Assembly (NCBI RefSeq): GCF_036173105.1
Contig: NZ_CP108053.1
Span: 2,294,001 to 2,358,000 of the forward strand
Direction: 5' to 3'
From: Streptomyces sp. NBC_00287
Lineage (GTDB): Bacteria; Actinomycetota; Actinomycetes; Streptomycetales; Streptomycetaceae
Length of the DNA: 64,000 nucleotides
The notes below the pieces were generated by a model. The model saw only the letters and a list, made by a program, of their open reading frames with translations, was not told the DNA's origin and searched no databases. The translations under genes and the position numbers were made by a program. Below are positions 52,246-62,326 of this stretch, in pieces. Positions within the stretch are counted from its first letter, which is position 1, and the number at the start of each line of letters is the position of its first letter.

Positions 52246-53303
52246 AGATAGACCTCACGGACACCACGGCCAGCAAGATCAACAAGGCCCTCGTCCAGGG
52301 CCGCCGGGCCATCGGCACCCCGGCCGTCGGCATGGTCCTCACGCTGGTCATCGTGACGGACGAGGAGAACGCGTACGACGCGCTCAAGGCCGCGAACGAC
52401 GCCTCGCGCGAGCACCCCTCGCGCACGCTCGTGGTCATCAAGCGCGTCTCGCGCTCGCCCCGCGACCGTACGAAGTCCCGCCTGGACGCCGATGTGCGGG
52501 TGGGCGCGGACGCGGGCACCGGCGAGACGATCGTGCTGCGGCTGTACGGCGATGTCGTGGACCATGCCCAGTCGGTAGTCCTGCCGCTGCTGCTGCCGGA
52601 CGCGCCGGTCGTGGTCTGGTGGCCGGTGAACGCACCGCTGGACCCGGCCGCCGACCCGCTGGGCGCACTGGCCCAGCGCCGGGTGACCGACACCTACGCC
52701 TCCGAGCAGCCGGTACGGGACCTGGAAGCCCGCGCCGGCACCTACACCCCCGGCGACACGGACCTGTCGTGGACCCGCATCACGCCCTGGCGCTCGATGC
52801 TGGCCGCGGCTCTGGACCAGGTCGTGTGCGAGGTCAAGGGCGTGGAGGTGGAGGGCGAGGAGTTCAACCCGAGCTGCGAGCTGCTGGCCATGTGGCTCGC
52901 GGACCGTCTCGACGTCCCGGTGAAGCGGTCGCTCTCGTCGGGCCCCGGTCTGACGGCGGTACGGATGGCCACCGACTGCGGCCCGATAGTGCTGGACCGG
53001 GCGGACGGCTCCCTTGCCACCCTGTCCATCCAGGGCCAGCCGGACCGTGCGGTGGCGCTCAAGCGGCGTGAGACGGCCGAGTTGATCGCGGAGGAACTGC
53101 GACGGCTGGACCCGGACGACACGTACGCCTCGGCGCTGCGGTTCGGGGTGGAGCGGCTCAACGCGACGGTTGAGGAGGCTCCGGCCGAGGAGCCGGTCGC
53201 CGAGGAGCCGGTCGCGGTGGAGACTCCGGTGGAGGACGCCGTGAAGGCGCCCGCCAAGAAGGCAGCGAAGAAGGCCCCGGTGAAGAGGGCGGCTGCGAAG
53301 TGA
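52242..53303 (+). CDS. opcA: OpcA, allosteric activator/assembly protein of G6PD
   Basis: The 353-aa protein carries the two OpcA halves: VLTLVIVTDEENAYDALKAANDAS and PVVVWWPVNAPLDPAADPLGALAQRRVTDT, then SELLAM-type WLADRLDVPVK. It overlaps zwf by ATGA. The C-terminal 45 residues form a Glu/Pro then Lys/Ala-rich tail (KAPAKKAAKKAPVKRAAAK) like histone-H1 tails, which suggests a disordered, possibly nucleic-acid- or polyphosphate-interacting extension. Confidence 0.93.
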   Translation: MKIDLTDTTASKINKALVQGRRAIGTPAVGMVLTLVIVTDEENAYDALKAANDASREHPSRTLVVIKRVSRSPRDRTKSRLDADVRVGADAGTGETIVLRLYGDVVDHAQSVVLPLLLPDAPVVVWWPVNAPLDPAADPLGALAQRRVTDTYASEQPVRDLEARAGTYTPGDTDLSWTRITPWRSMLAAALDQVVCEVKGVEVEGEEFNPSCELLAMWLADRLDVPVKRSLSSGPGLTAVRMATDCGPIVLDRADGSLATLSIQGQPDRAVALKRRETAELIAEELRRLDPDDTYASALRFGVERLNATVEEAPAEEPVAEEPVAVETPVEDAVKAPAKKAAKKAPVKRAAAK

Positions 53304-54082
53304 GCACTCCGCAGCTGGTCGTGCACCGCGACAAGGAGCTGATGGCACAGGCCGCGGCGGCCCGGCTGATCACGAAGATCGTGGACGCCCAGGCCTCCCG
53401 GGGCTACGCGTCCGTGGTCCTCACGGGTGGCCGCAACGGCAACGGCCTGCTGGCCGCGCTGGCCGCGGCCCCCGCCCGGGACGCCATCGACTGGGGTCGG
53501 CTCGACCTCTGGTGGGGCGACGAACGCTTCCTCCCGGAGGACGACCCGGAGCGCAATGTCACGCAGGCCCGCGAGGCCCTGCTGGACTCGGTGCCCCTGG
53601 ACCCCAAGCGGGTGCACGCCATGCCCGCCTCGGACGGCCCCTACGGCACCGACGCGGACGCGGCGGCGGCCGCGTACGCCGCTGAACTGGCCCGCGCGGC
53701 AGGCCCCGAGAACCACGGCGCGGTGCCGACGTTCGATGTCCTGATGCTGGGCGTCGGACCGGACACGCATGTGGCGTCGCTGTTCCCGGAGCTTCCGGCG
53801 GTCCGCGAGACCGAGCGGACGGTGGTCGGCGTACACGGCGCGCCCAAGCCGCCGCCCACCCGGGTGACCCTCACCCTCCCGGCGATCCGGGCGGCCCGTG
53901 AGGTCTGGCTCCTGGCAGCGGGCGAGGACAAGGCCCAGGCCGCGGCGATAGCCCTCTCGGGCGCGGGCGAGGTCCAGGCACCGGCGGCGGGCGCGTACGG
54001 CAGACAGCGCACGCTGTGGCTGTTGGACGCGGCGGCGGCCTCGCAACTGCCGCGGTCGCTGTATCCGCCGGCTTCGGCGTGA
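53300..54082 (+). CDS. pgl: 6-phosphogluconolactonase (DevB type)
   Basis: The 260-aa hydrolase has the SIS/NagB-like fold with VVLTGGRNGNGLLAAL (a GGR..G variant of GG.tp), DLWWGDERFLPEDDPERN, FDVLMLGVGPDTHVASLFP (catalytic His) and TLTLPAIRAAREVWLLAAGEDKA. It ends the oxidative branch encoded by zwf-opcA-pgl and is coupled to opcA by a GTGA overlap. The dispersed repeat follows its stop. Confidence 0.93.
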   Translation: MSTPQLVVHRDKELMAQAAAARLITKIVDAQASRGYASVVLTGGRNGNGLLAALAAAPARDAIDWGRLDLWWGDERFLPEDDPERNVTQAREALLDSVPLDPKRVHAMPASDGPYGTDADAAAAAYAAELARAAGPENHGAVPTFDVLMLGVGPDTHVASLFPELPAVRETERTVVGVHGAPKPPPTRVTLTLPAIRAAREVWLLAAGEDKAQAAAIALSGAGEVQAPAAGAYGRQRTLWLLDAAAASQLPRSLYPPASA

Positions 54083-54089
54083 GTCGGGG

Positions 54090-54306
54090 GCGGCGGGGGT
54101 TGTTTCGCCCCCGCCGCCCCTACCCATTCCCGTCCCCTGGGGGCTGCCGCCCCCAGACCCCCGCTTCGGCCCTGAAGGGGCCTCGTCCTCAAACGGCGGA
54201 CGGGCTGGAAACGCCGGTGCCGCAAATTTCAGCCCCTCCGGCGTTTGAGGAGCGGGGTCCGGGGCGGAGCCCCGGGATGGGACGGGTAGGGGCGGCGGGG
54301 GCGAAA
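54090..54306. repeat. Dispersed multi-hairpin element, copy 3 (two head-to-head copies)
   Basis: 54103-54137 holds the inverted tail (TTTCGCCCCCGCCGCCCCTA...), followed by CTGGGGGC-type hairpins; 54180-54306 holds a direct copy with AGCCCCTCCGGCGTTTGAGG, CCGGGGC/GCCCCGG and the tail ending GGGCGAAA at 54306. The two halves make a large inverted repeat between the converging pgl and permease genes, so each gene ends at a tail in the same relative orientation. Confidence 0.8.
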
Positions 54307-54310
54307 ACCC

Positions 54311-55150
54311 CTACTTCACCGACCCCGCCATAACCCCCTGCACAAAGTGCCGCTGAAACGCGAAGAACACCACCACCGGCACCACCAACGACACAAACGC
54401 CCCCGGCGCCAGCACATCGATGTTGCTGCCGAACTGCCGTATCTGCGACTGGAGTTCCACAGTCAGCGGCTGAGACGAGCTGTCCGCGAAGAGCAGGGCG
54501 ACCAGCATGTCGTTCCATACCCACAGGAACTGGAAGATCGCGAGGCTGGCGATCGCGGGCCGCCCCACCGGCAGCACGAGCCGCGTGAAGATCCGCCACT
54601 CCCCACCCCCGTCCATCCGCGCGGCCTCCAACATCTCCTTGGGCATCTCGGCGAAGTAGTTCCGCAGCAGAAACACCGCGAACGGCAACCCGTAGGCGAC
54701 ATGGAAGAGGACGACGCCGGGAATCGTCCCGAACAACCCCAACTGGCCGAAGAGTTTGGCCACCGGGAGCAGTCCGACCTGCACGGGGACCACCAACAGC
54801 GCCACCACGACCAGGAAGATCGTCTCCCGCCCGGGAAAGTCCAGCCAGGCGAAGGCATATCCGGCGAGCGCCGCGAGGACCACGACCAGCACAGTCGTCG
54901 GCACCGAAATCAGCACGGTGTTCCAGAACGCCTGCGTGATCCCCGCGTTCCCCAACAACGCCGAGTAGTTGTCGAGGGACAGCTGCCCGGGACTGGTGAA
55001 CACCGTCCACCAGCCACCCGTCGCGGTGTCCTCGGCCGATCTCAGCGAGGACAACAGCAGCCCGGCGAGCGGAGTGACCCAGAGCAGACCGACCAGGACG
55101 AGAAAGACTTGCACCACACTGCTGCCGAGGGCCCGGCGGACGGCGTTCAT
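54311..55150 (-). CDS. Sugar ABC transporter permease (MalG/AglG type)
   Basis: The 279-aa permease has six helices, the EAA loop EAARMDGGGEWRIFTRLVLPV and the C-terminal FQRHFVQGVMAGSVK typical of MalG-like proteins. Its ATG overlaps the preceding permease stop (ATGA at 55147-55150). Part of an importer with the next two genes upstream; the ATPase is not encoded here and is probably MsiK. Confidence 0.9.
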   Translation of the reverse strand: MNAVRRALGSSVVQVFLVLVGLLWVTPLAGLLLSSLRSAEDTATGGWWTVFTSPGQLSLDNYSALLGNAGITQAFWNTVLISVPTTVLVVVLAALAGYAFAWLDFPGRETIFLVVVALLVVPVQVGLLPVAKLFGQLGLFGTIPGVVLFHVAYGLPFAVFLLRNYFAEMPKEMLEAARMDGGGEWRIFTRLVLPVGRPAIASLAIFQFLWVWNDMLVALLFADSSSQPLTVELQSQIRQFGSNIDVLAPGAFVSLVVPVVVFFAFQRHFVQGVMAGSVK

Positions 55151-56502
55151 CGCTGACTCCTTCGGAAGCGGCGGAGGTTGAAGACCATGGCCGGCACGAC
55201 GAGCAGCAACAGAAGGACGCCGAGCGCGCTGCCGAGCCCCTGGTTGTTGCCGCCGCCGAACGACACCAGCCACATCTGGGTGGCGAGGACAGTCGCGTCC
55301 TCCTGCACCGGCCCCGGCGCGATGATGTAGACGAGATCGAAGACCTTCATCACATTGATCACCAGCGTCACGAAGACCACGGTCAGCACAGGCGCGAGCA
55401 GCGGCACGGTGATCTTCCGGAAGATCTGCCACTCATTGGCACCGTCCATCCGCGCCGCCTCCAACGCGTCACGCGGCAACGTGGCGAGCCCGGCGCCGAT
55501 CAGCACCATCGCGAACCCGGTCCAGATCCACAGATACGCCCCGATGATCGCGGGCGTCACCAGCACCGGCCCCAGCCACGAGATCCCCTCATAAGGCGCG
55601 GCGAAGTTGGAGGCCGGCAACCGTATCTCGTAGGAACCCTGGGCCAGTTCGGGGAAGCGGAAGGAACCGTCGGACCCGGTCGTCGTCGTAGCCGCCGTAC
55701 GCCCGTCGCGCACCGCCTCGACCGTGACCTCCGGCAGCCCGCTCTCCCGCCGGTCGACCTTCCCCTGCTCCCCTCCCCCACCGGGCGTGAAGTCCAGGTA
55801 GACGACGCCGCGCAGTTCACCAGGGGCGGCCGGAAGGGCGGCTGCCGCGTATGCGGGCGAGGCGTCGGCGGGCAGTTCCTTCGGCGGCACACCGACCAGC
55901 CCGAGCGTCACCGACTCCCCGGTCGAGGCGCTCGTACGATACGAGCCGTCAGCGGACTTGCTCAGCCCCTGCCCCTCCCTCCCCCGCGCGGTCGGGTACG
56001 CCGACGTGCCCTTGATGGCGTCATGGACGGAGACCACGGCGGCGTTCAGGACGCCCTTGTCCGGGTCCTCGTCGTAGGCGAGCCGGAAGATGATGCCGGC
56101 GGCGAGGAAGGACACCGCCATCGGCATGAACAGCAGGAGCTTGAACGCGGTGGCCCAGCGGACCTTCTCCACCAGAACGGCCAGGATCAGGCCGAGCCCG
56201 GTCAGCAGGGCCGGGGCCACCACCACCCAGATCGCGGTGTTGCGGACGGCCTTGAGGGTGGCCGGGTCGCGGAACATCTCGGAGTAGTTCTCGCCGCCGA
56301 CGAACTCGGTGCCGGAGGCGTCGAAGAAGCTGCGGCCGACGGAGAACAGCACGGGGTAGACGACGAGCGCGCCGAGCAGGAGCAGGGCTGGGAGGACGAA
56401 GAGGAGGGCGATGATCCGCCCCCGCCGCCGCAGGCGTCTGGCACGCGAGGCGAGTGTGACGGGTGGCGGGGGGTTCGTCTCCTTGACGAGGGTCGCGGTC
56501 AT
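55147..56502 (-). CDS. Sugar ABC transporter permease (MalF/AglF type) with an inserted beta-sandwich domain
   Basis: The 451-aa permease is about 150 residues longer than usual. The helices and the EAA loop EAARMDGANEWQIFRKITVPL are normal. Between the third helix (ending about 143) and the next (from about 311) lies an extracytoplasmic insert. Its second half (about 230-298: GVVYLDFTPGG, GLPEVTVEAVRDGRTAATT, GSDGSFRFPELAQGSYEIRL) has the pattern of a carboxypeptidase-regulatory/SdrD-B beta-sandwich. The insert is where E. coli MalF carries its P2 loop that touches the binding protein, so it may dock the lipoprotein encoded just upstream. Confidence 0.88.
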   Translation of the reverse strand: MTATLVKETNPPPPVTLASRARRLRRRGRIIALLFVLPALLLLGALVVYPVLFSVGRSFFDASGTEFVGGENYSEMFRDPATLKAVRNTAIWVVVAPALLTGLGLILAVLVEKVRWATAFKLLLFMPMAVSFLAAGIIFRLAYDEDPDKGVLNAAVVSVHDAIKGTSAYPTARGREGQGLSKSADGSYRTSASTGESVTLGLVGVPPKELPADASPAYAAAALPAAPGELRGVVYLDFTPGGGGEQGKVDRRESGLPEVTVEAVRDGRTAATTTTGSDGSFRFPELAQGSYEIRLPASNFAAPYEGISWLGPVLVTPAIIGAYLWIWTGFAMVLIGAGLATLPRDALEAARMDGANEWQIFRKITVPLLAPVLTVVFVTLVINVMKVFDLVYIIAPGPVQEDATVLATQMWLVSFGGGNNQGLGSALGVLLLLLVVPAMVFNLRRFRRSQR

Positions 56503-56508
56503 GGCGCG

Positions 56509-57825
56509 TCAGCCCTTGTACGCCTTGGCCGCCGCGGCCTCCAGCTGCGCCGCGGTCGCCTTCGGGTCGGACGGGTCGCGCAGGAAGTCCTGGAGGATCT
56601 TCCACTCGCCGGTGCCCTTGGTGCCGCCGAAGGCCGCGGGAGCCTGGTCGGACATGTCGAAGCGGACCGAATCCCCTGCGGCGATCAGGGACTTGGCGGT
56701 CGCCCGGGTGACCCCGTCGCTGTACGCGGACGGGTCCAGCTTCTTGTTCGGCGACAGGAAACCGCCCGCCTCGGCCCACACGGCCGCGGCCTCCGGGGTC
56801 GCCAGGAACTCCACGAGCGCCTGGGCGGCCTTCTGGTTCTTGCCGTCCTTCAGTACGACGGCCGCGTCACCGCCGCTGACGACGGGTGCCTCGCCGCCGT
56901 CGACCGCCGGGAAGGGGAAGAAGTTGGCGTCGTCGCCGATGGACTTGCCGAACTGGTCCTTGGCGACGCCTGCGACGAAGTCCCCCTCGTAGACCATGCC
57001 GGCCTCCGCCTTCGGCCCGAAGACCTTCTCCACCGAGCCGGGGAAGTCGGTGTTCAGGGCGCCGTCCTGGCCGCCGGCTATCAGCTGCTCGTCCTTGAAG
57101 AGCGTGCCGAGGGTGGTGAGCGCCTCGACCACGCTGGCGTCGGTCCACTTCAGCTCGTGCGCGGCGAGCGCGTCGTACTTCTCGGGTCCGGCCTGGGAGA
57201 GATAGACGTTCTCGAACCAGTCGGTGAGCGTCCAGCCGTCCTGCCCGGCGACGGAGAAGGCGGCGAGCCCGGAGTCGGAGACCGTGCGGCCGGCCTTCAG
57301 CATCTCCTCGTACGTCCGCGGCGGCTCCACCCCGGCCTGGTCGAGGGCGTCGGGGCTGTACCAGACGGTCGACTTGTGGGCGGCCTTGAAGTAGAGGCCG
57401 TAGAAGGTGCCGTCGACGCTGCCGTAGGTCTTCCAGACCGGTGCGAAGTCGGCGTCGACGGACTGCTCGGTGGTCTTGGACAGCGGCTGGAGCCAGCCCT
57501 GTTCGGCGAACTGCTTCAGGACGCCGACCTGCGGGACCATCACGACCTCGGGGGCGTTGCCGCCCTCGATCTTGCTGCCGACGACGGTGGAGACGTTGTC
57601 GCCGGTGGACACGAACTGCGTCTTGGCGCCGGTCTTTTCGGTGAAGGCGTCCAGCACCTTCTGGAAGTTCTTCTGTTCGCTGCCGGACCAGACTCCGGCC
57701 ACGGTGACCGTCTGGCCGCTGAGCTCCTGGTCGCCGCCGTCGGCCGTGACCGGGCCGCCGCCACAGGCGGTGGCGCCGAGCGCCAGGGTGAGGGCGGTGC
57801 AGCCCACAAGCAGTCGTCGCATCAT
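56509..57825 (-). CDS. Sugar ABC transporter substrate-binding lipoprotein (AglE type)
   Basis: The 438-aa protein has a signal peptide and lipobox GATACGGG (Cys at about 21). The mature part is a family 1 solute-binding protein: VTVAGVWSGSEQKNFQKVLDAFTEKTG, STGDNVSTVV, YGLYFKAAHKSTVWYSPDAL and NADTDFPGSVEKVF-like hinge regions; it is closest to AglE-type alpha-glucoside binders. Six bases separate it from the permease. The GH13 enzyme gene lies 39 bases upstream on the same strand, indicating uptake of an alpha-glucoside. Confidence 0.88.
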   Translation of the reverse strand: MMRRLLVGCTALTLALGATACGGGPVTADGGDQELSGQTVTVAGVWSGSEQKNFQKVLDAFTEKTGAKTQFVSTGDNVSTVVGSKIEGGNAPEVVMVPQVGVLKQFAEQGWLQPLSKTTEQSVDADFAPVWKTYGSVDGTFYGLYFKAAHKSTVWYSPDALDQAGVEPPRTYEEMLKAGRTVSDSGLAAFSVAGQDGWTLTDWFENVYLSQAGPEKYDALAAHELKWTDASVVEALTTLGTLFKDEQLIAGGQDGALNTDFPGSVEKVFGPKAEAGMVYEGDFVAGVAKDQFGKSIGDDANFFPFPAVDGGEAPVVSGGDAAVVLKDGKNQKAAQALVEFLATPEAAAVWAEAGGFLSPNKKLDPSAYSDGVTRATAKSLIAAGDSVRFDMSDQAPAAFGGTKGTGEWKILQDFLRDPSDPKATAAQLEAAAAKAYKG

Positions 57826-57864
57826 CGTTGATGTCCCTTCAAGAGGTTGGGAGTTGACGGAAAA

Positions 57865-59472
<1,608 letters not shown>

Positions 59473-59475
<3 letters not shown>

Positions 59476-59512
59476 GTATGCATGTTAGGTAGGCGTGTCA
59501 GAGGGGTGTCAA
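59473..59512 (-). promoter_or_regulatory. GH13/agl operon promoter with conserved 23-bp operator (site A)
   Basis: Site A (59473-59495, plus strand CATGTATGCATGTTAGGTA followed by GGCG) matches the site at 60934-60956 at 20 of 23 positions. It also contains AACATG-N4-CATGTT. On the minus strand TTGACA (59512-59507) precedes it by 11 bases, so a repressor there would block initiation and the start codon. Confidence 0.65.
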
Positions 59513-59596
59513 TGAAGAGAACGAAGGCTACTGGGGAGTTGGGGTAACAAATCCGGACTTACAGGGCCACTATGAGGTCAGATGAGACATCCGCGT

Positions 59597-59605
59597 TACC
59601 TAACA
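59597..59605. promoter_or_regulatory. Core operator half-match (site B) upstream of the GH13 gene
   Basis: TACCTAACA, the reverse complement of the TGTTAGGTA core of sites A and C, lies 122 bases upstream of the GH13 start and just after the binding-protein stop, within TTACCTAACAAGTAA, itself a partial palindrome. The 143-base gap 59476-59618 contains no gene. Confidence 0.45.
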
Positions 59606-59618
59606 AGTAAGTAGCGAG

Positions 59619-60890
59619 CTAGCGGCCGGAGACCTCGGCCAGCTCGCGCGCCAGCCTCCGTACCGCCGCCTCGGGCGTCATGCGCCCGGTCATCGCGTCC
59701 CGCACGACGGCCTGCACCACCAGGCTGACCTGGTCGTAGCGCGGGCTCTTGGGGCGCGGGGCGGCCGTGAGCACGCTCTCGCGCAGGGTCGGCAGGTACG
59801 GGAACTCCCTGATGAGCTCGGGATCCTCGTAGAGTCCGGCCCGTACCGGCGGCAGTGCGCCGCGCGTGATCACCTGGCGCTGAACGCGCTCACTGGTCAG
59901 GTACGCCATCAGACGCGCGGCGGAGTCGGGGTGCCGGGCATGCGTACTGACGGCCAGATTGGAGCCTCCGAGCACACTCGTCCCCGGCCCGTCGGGCCCC
60001 GGCAGCGGCACGGCGCCGACCTTCCCGGCGACCGGCGACCCCTCGGCGTCGGCGACGACATAGGCGTAGGGCCAGTTGCGGAGGAAGAGCAGGCGTCCGT
60101 CCTGGAAGGCCTGCTTGGACTCCTCCTCCTTGTAGGCCAGCGCCCGCTCGGGGATCCAGCCCTCGCGCACCCCGCGCGCCAGGAACCCGATGCCCTCACG
60201 GGCGGCGGCTGAGTCGACGGTGACCCGCTCGCCCTCGCCGCCGAGGATCGACCCGCCCGCCGAGTAGACGGCCTCGGCCGCGTTGACGGTGAGTCCCTCG
60301 TACGGCAGGAACTGGCCCGCGTAGCCGTCGAGTCCGTGCTTCGGCGCGACGGTCTTCGCGAGGTGCTCCAACTCGGCCCAGGTGCGCGGCGGGTCGACGC
60401 CTTCCTCGGCGAGGATGTCCTTGCGGTAGAGGAGCAGGCCCGCGTTGGTCACGTACGGGACTGCGTAGAGCCGGCCGTCGTAGGTCGCCGTGTCGACGAC
60501 CGGGGGCAGGAAGGTCTCCAGCGGGAAGCGGTCCCGCGGCAGCGGTCGGATCCAGCCCGCCGCCGCGAACTCGGAGGTCCAGTTGACGTCGATATTGAGC
60601 ACGTCGAACCGGCCTCGGCCGTCGTCGCGCAGGTCGGTGGCCATCTGGGCGTGGGTCTCGTCGGCGGAGTCCGGCAGCTCGACGAGGGTGACCCGCTCAC
60701 CGGGGTGGGTCCGGTTCCAGCCCTCCAGGAGGGGACCTAGATAACCGGTGAGGTCACCGGCGGTGGCCAGGGTGAGCGGACCGCGCCCACCGTCGGCCGC
60801 CTGCCCGGACCGCACACCGGAGGCGGCGTAACCGGTCAGGACCACCAGCAGAACGAGGAGGCCCCTACCGGCGGCGTGTATCCACCGCAT
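59619..60890 (-). CDS. ABC transporter substrate-binding protein without a lipobox cysteine
   Basis: The 423-aa protein (ATG at 60890, GGAGG 5 bases upstream) is a family 1 extracellular solute-binding protein: TLATAGDLTGYLGPLLEGWNRTHPGERV, FDVLNIDVNWTSEFAAAGWI, AVPYVTNAGLLLYRKDILAEEG and GGSNLAVSTHARHPDSAARLMAYL. The N terminus is a signal-type hydrophobic segment, but the lipobox position reads LTGYAAS, Tyr where Cys is expected. It may be released, or anchored by an uncleaved helix. It has no adjacent permease on its strand and may use the agl permeases. Expression is likely controlled by the site at 60934. Confidence 0.85.
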   Translation of the reverse strand: MRWIHAAGRGLLVLLVVLTGYAASGVRSGQAADGGRGPLTLATAGDLTGYLGPLLEGWNRTHPGERVTLVELPDSADETHAQMATDLRDDGRGRFDVLNIDVNWTSEFAAAGWIRPLPRDRFPLETFLPPVVDTATYDGRLYAVPYVTNAGLLLYRKDILAEEGVDPPRTWAELEHLAKTVAPKHGLDGYAGQFLPYEGLTVNAAEAVYSAGGSILGGEGERVTVDSAAAREGIGFLARGVREGWIPERALAYKEEESKQAFQDGRLLFLRNWPYAYVVADAEGSPVAGKVGAVPLPGPDGPGTSVLGGSNLAVSTHARHPDSAARLMAYLTSERVQRQVITRGALPPVRAGLYEDPELIREFPYLPTLRESVLTAAPRPKSPRYDQVSLVVQAVVRDAMTGRMTPEAAVRRLARELAEVSGR

Positions 60891-60933
60891 AGGTTCCTCC
60901 CTGTACACCGGCACGGGCGTCGTCGCCAGAGGC

Positions 60934-60956
60934 CATGTATACCTGTTAGGTATGCG
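60934..60956. promoter_or_regulatory. Conserved 23-bp operator (site C) in the divergent PadR/binding-protein region
   Basis: CATGTATACCTGTTAGGTA followed by TGCG contains the palindrome ATACCT-GTT-AGGTAT and matches site A at the GH13 start at 20 of 23 bases. It is 44 bases from the binding-protein start and 67 from the PadR start. The regulator could be PadR or an unlinked sugar repressor. Confidence 0.65.
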
Positions 60957-61022
60957 CGATACTAGGGTCTGTCGCACATTACGCCTGTCGCACATGGCGA
61001 GGACCCGAGGAGGACAGCACGA

Positions 61023-61538
61023 GTGCGCCTGCCCCTCCTGGCACTCCTCGCGCGCGGCCCCGCCCACGGCTACGAGCTCAAGCAGGACCTTGAGCAACTG
61101 CTGGGCTCGGCGTACCCTCAGCCGAACGTCGGCCAGATCTATGTCACCCTCGGCCGCCTCGAGAAGTCGGGACTGATCGAGGGCGAGGACGTCGAACAGT
61201 CCAGCCGGCCCAACAAGAAGGTCTATCACCTCACCGACGCCGGGCGGGAGGCGCTGAGCGCCTGGTTCGAGGAGACCGAGGACGAGCCGCGGGTGCGGGA
61301 CGAGTTCTTCATGAAGCTGGCCCTCGCTCCCCGGACGCATCTCGCCGACCAGATCGCCCTCATCAACAAACAGCGGCGCCAGTACCTCACCACCATGCGC
61401 AATCTCTCGAAGCTGGCCGCCGCCGAAGACCGCGACAACCGCATCGCCCATCTGCTCATCGAGGGCGCGATGCTGCATCTCCAGGCCGATCTCGACTGGC
61501 TGGAGCGCTGCCAGGAAGAGCTGGAGGAGCTGGAATGA
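61023..61538 (+). CDS. PadR-family transcriptional regulator
   Basis: The 171-aa protein has the PadR winged helix MRLPLLALLARGPAHGYELKQDLEQLLG ... PNVGQIYVTLGRLEKSGLIEG ... KKVYHLTDAGREALSAWFEE, and a long C-terminal coiled-coil-like helix for dimerisation (YLTTMRNLSKLAAAEDRDN). PadR proteins usually repress a linked transporter and respond to its substrate. The GTG start has GGAGG upstream, and the gene is coupled to an ABC exporter (ATGA overlap). Confidence 0.9.
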   Translation: MRLPLLALLARGPAHGYELKQDLEQLLGSAYPQPNVGQIYVTLGRLEKSGLIEGEDVEQSSRPNKKVYHLTDAGREALSAWFEETEDEPRVRDEFFMKLALAPRTHLADQIALINKQRRQYLTTMRNLSKLAAAEDRDNRIAHLLIEGAMLHLQADLDWLERCQEELEELE

Positions 61539-62287
61539 GCGACGGTCCCGCTCCTGTGCTGCACGCCGAGGGCCTGGTCAAGACGCACTACGGCGAGGGC
61601 GCCCCGGCGCACGCGGTGCGCGGCGTCGATCTGCGCGTGGCGCCCGGCGAGTTCGTGGCGATCACCGGCCCGTCCGGCGCCGGGAAGTCGACGCTGCTGC
61701 ATCTGCTGGGCGGTCTGCAACGACCGGACAGCGGCAGCATCCGCCTGGACGGTGTGCCCACGGATGCGTGGAGCGAGGGGCGCTGGGCCGTGGAGCGCAG
61801 AAAGCGGATCGGGATCGTCTTCCAGTTCTTCAACCTGGTGTCCAACCTGTCCGTCGCCGACAATGTCGAGCTGCCCGCCCTGCTCGCAGGGGTCCCGCCG
61901 CGGCGGGCGCGCGCCGAGCGCGAGGAGCTGCTGGCCGAGCTGGGCCTCGCGGGCAAGGAGCGCAGCATGCCGGGCGAGCTGTCCGGCGGCGAACAGCAGC
62001 GGGTCGCCCTGGCCCGCGCCCTGGTCAACCATCCCCCGCTGCTGCTGGCCGACGAGCCCGCGGGCAGCCTGGACAGCAAGGGCACCCGCGAGGTGATGCG
62101 GCTGCTGTCCCGCTTCCACCAGCGCGGCCAGACGATCCTGCTGGTCACCCACGACGCCCGTCTCGCGAGCGCCGCGGACCGAGTGATCAGCTTCTTCGAC
62201 GGCCGCATAGCCGACGACGCGACGCTCGACGACGGCACCCCGCCGCGCCGCGCGGGCATATCGGGCGTACTGGAACTCAGGGACTGA
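61535..62287 (+). CDS. ABC transporter ATP-binding protein (LolD/MacB-like)
   Basis: The 250-aa ATPase has Walker A GPSGAGKST, signature LSGGEQQRVALARAL, Walker B LLLADEPAGSLDS and H-loop VTHD. The GLQRPDSGSI and FQFFNLVSNLSVADNVELP stretches are hallmarks of the MacB/LolD group that works with FtsX-like permeases, here the next gene. It overlaps padR by ATGA. Confidence 0.92.
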   Translation: MSDGPAPVLHAEGLVKTHYGEGAPAHAVRGVDLRVAPGEFVAITGPSGAGKSTLLHLLGGLQRPDSGSIRLDGVPTDAWSEGRWAVERRKRIGIVFQFFNLVSNLSVADNVELPALLAGVPPRRARAEREELLAELGLAGKERSMPGELSGGEQQRVALARALVNHPPLLLADEPAGSLDSKGTREVMRLLSRFHQRGQTILLVTHDARLASAADRVISFFDGRIADDATLDDGTPPRRAGISGVLELRD

Positions 62288-62326
62288 CATGCGGGCGTAC
62301 GACGATCCCCGGGGGGCCTGAGCCGG

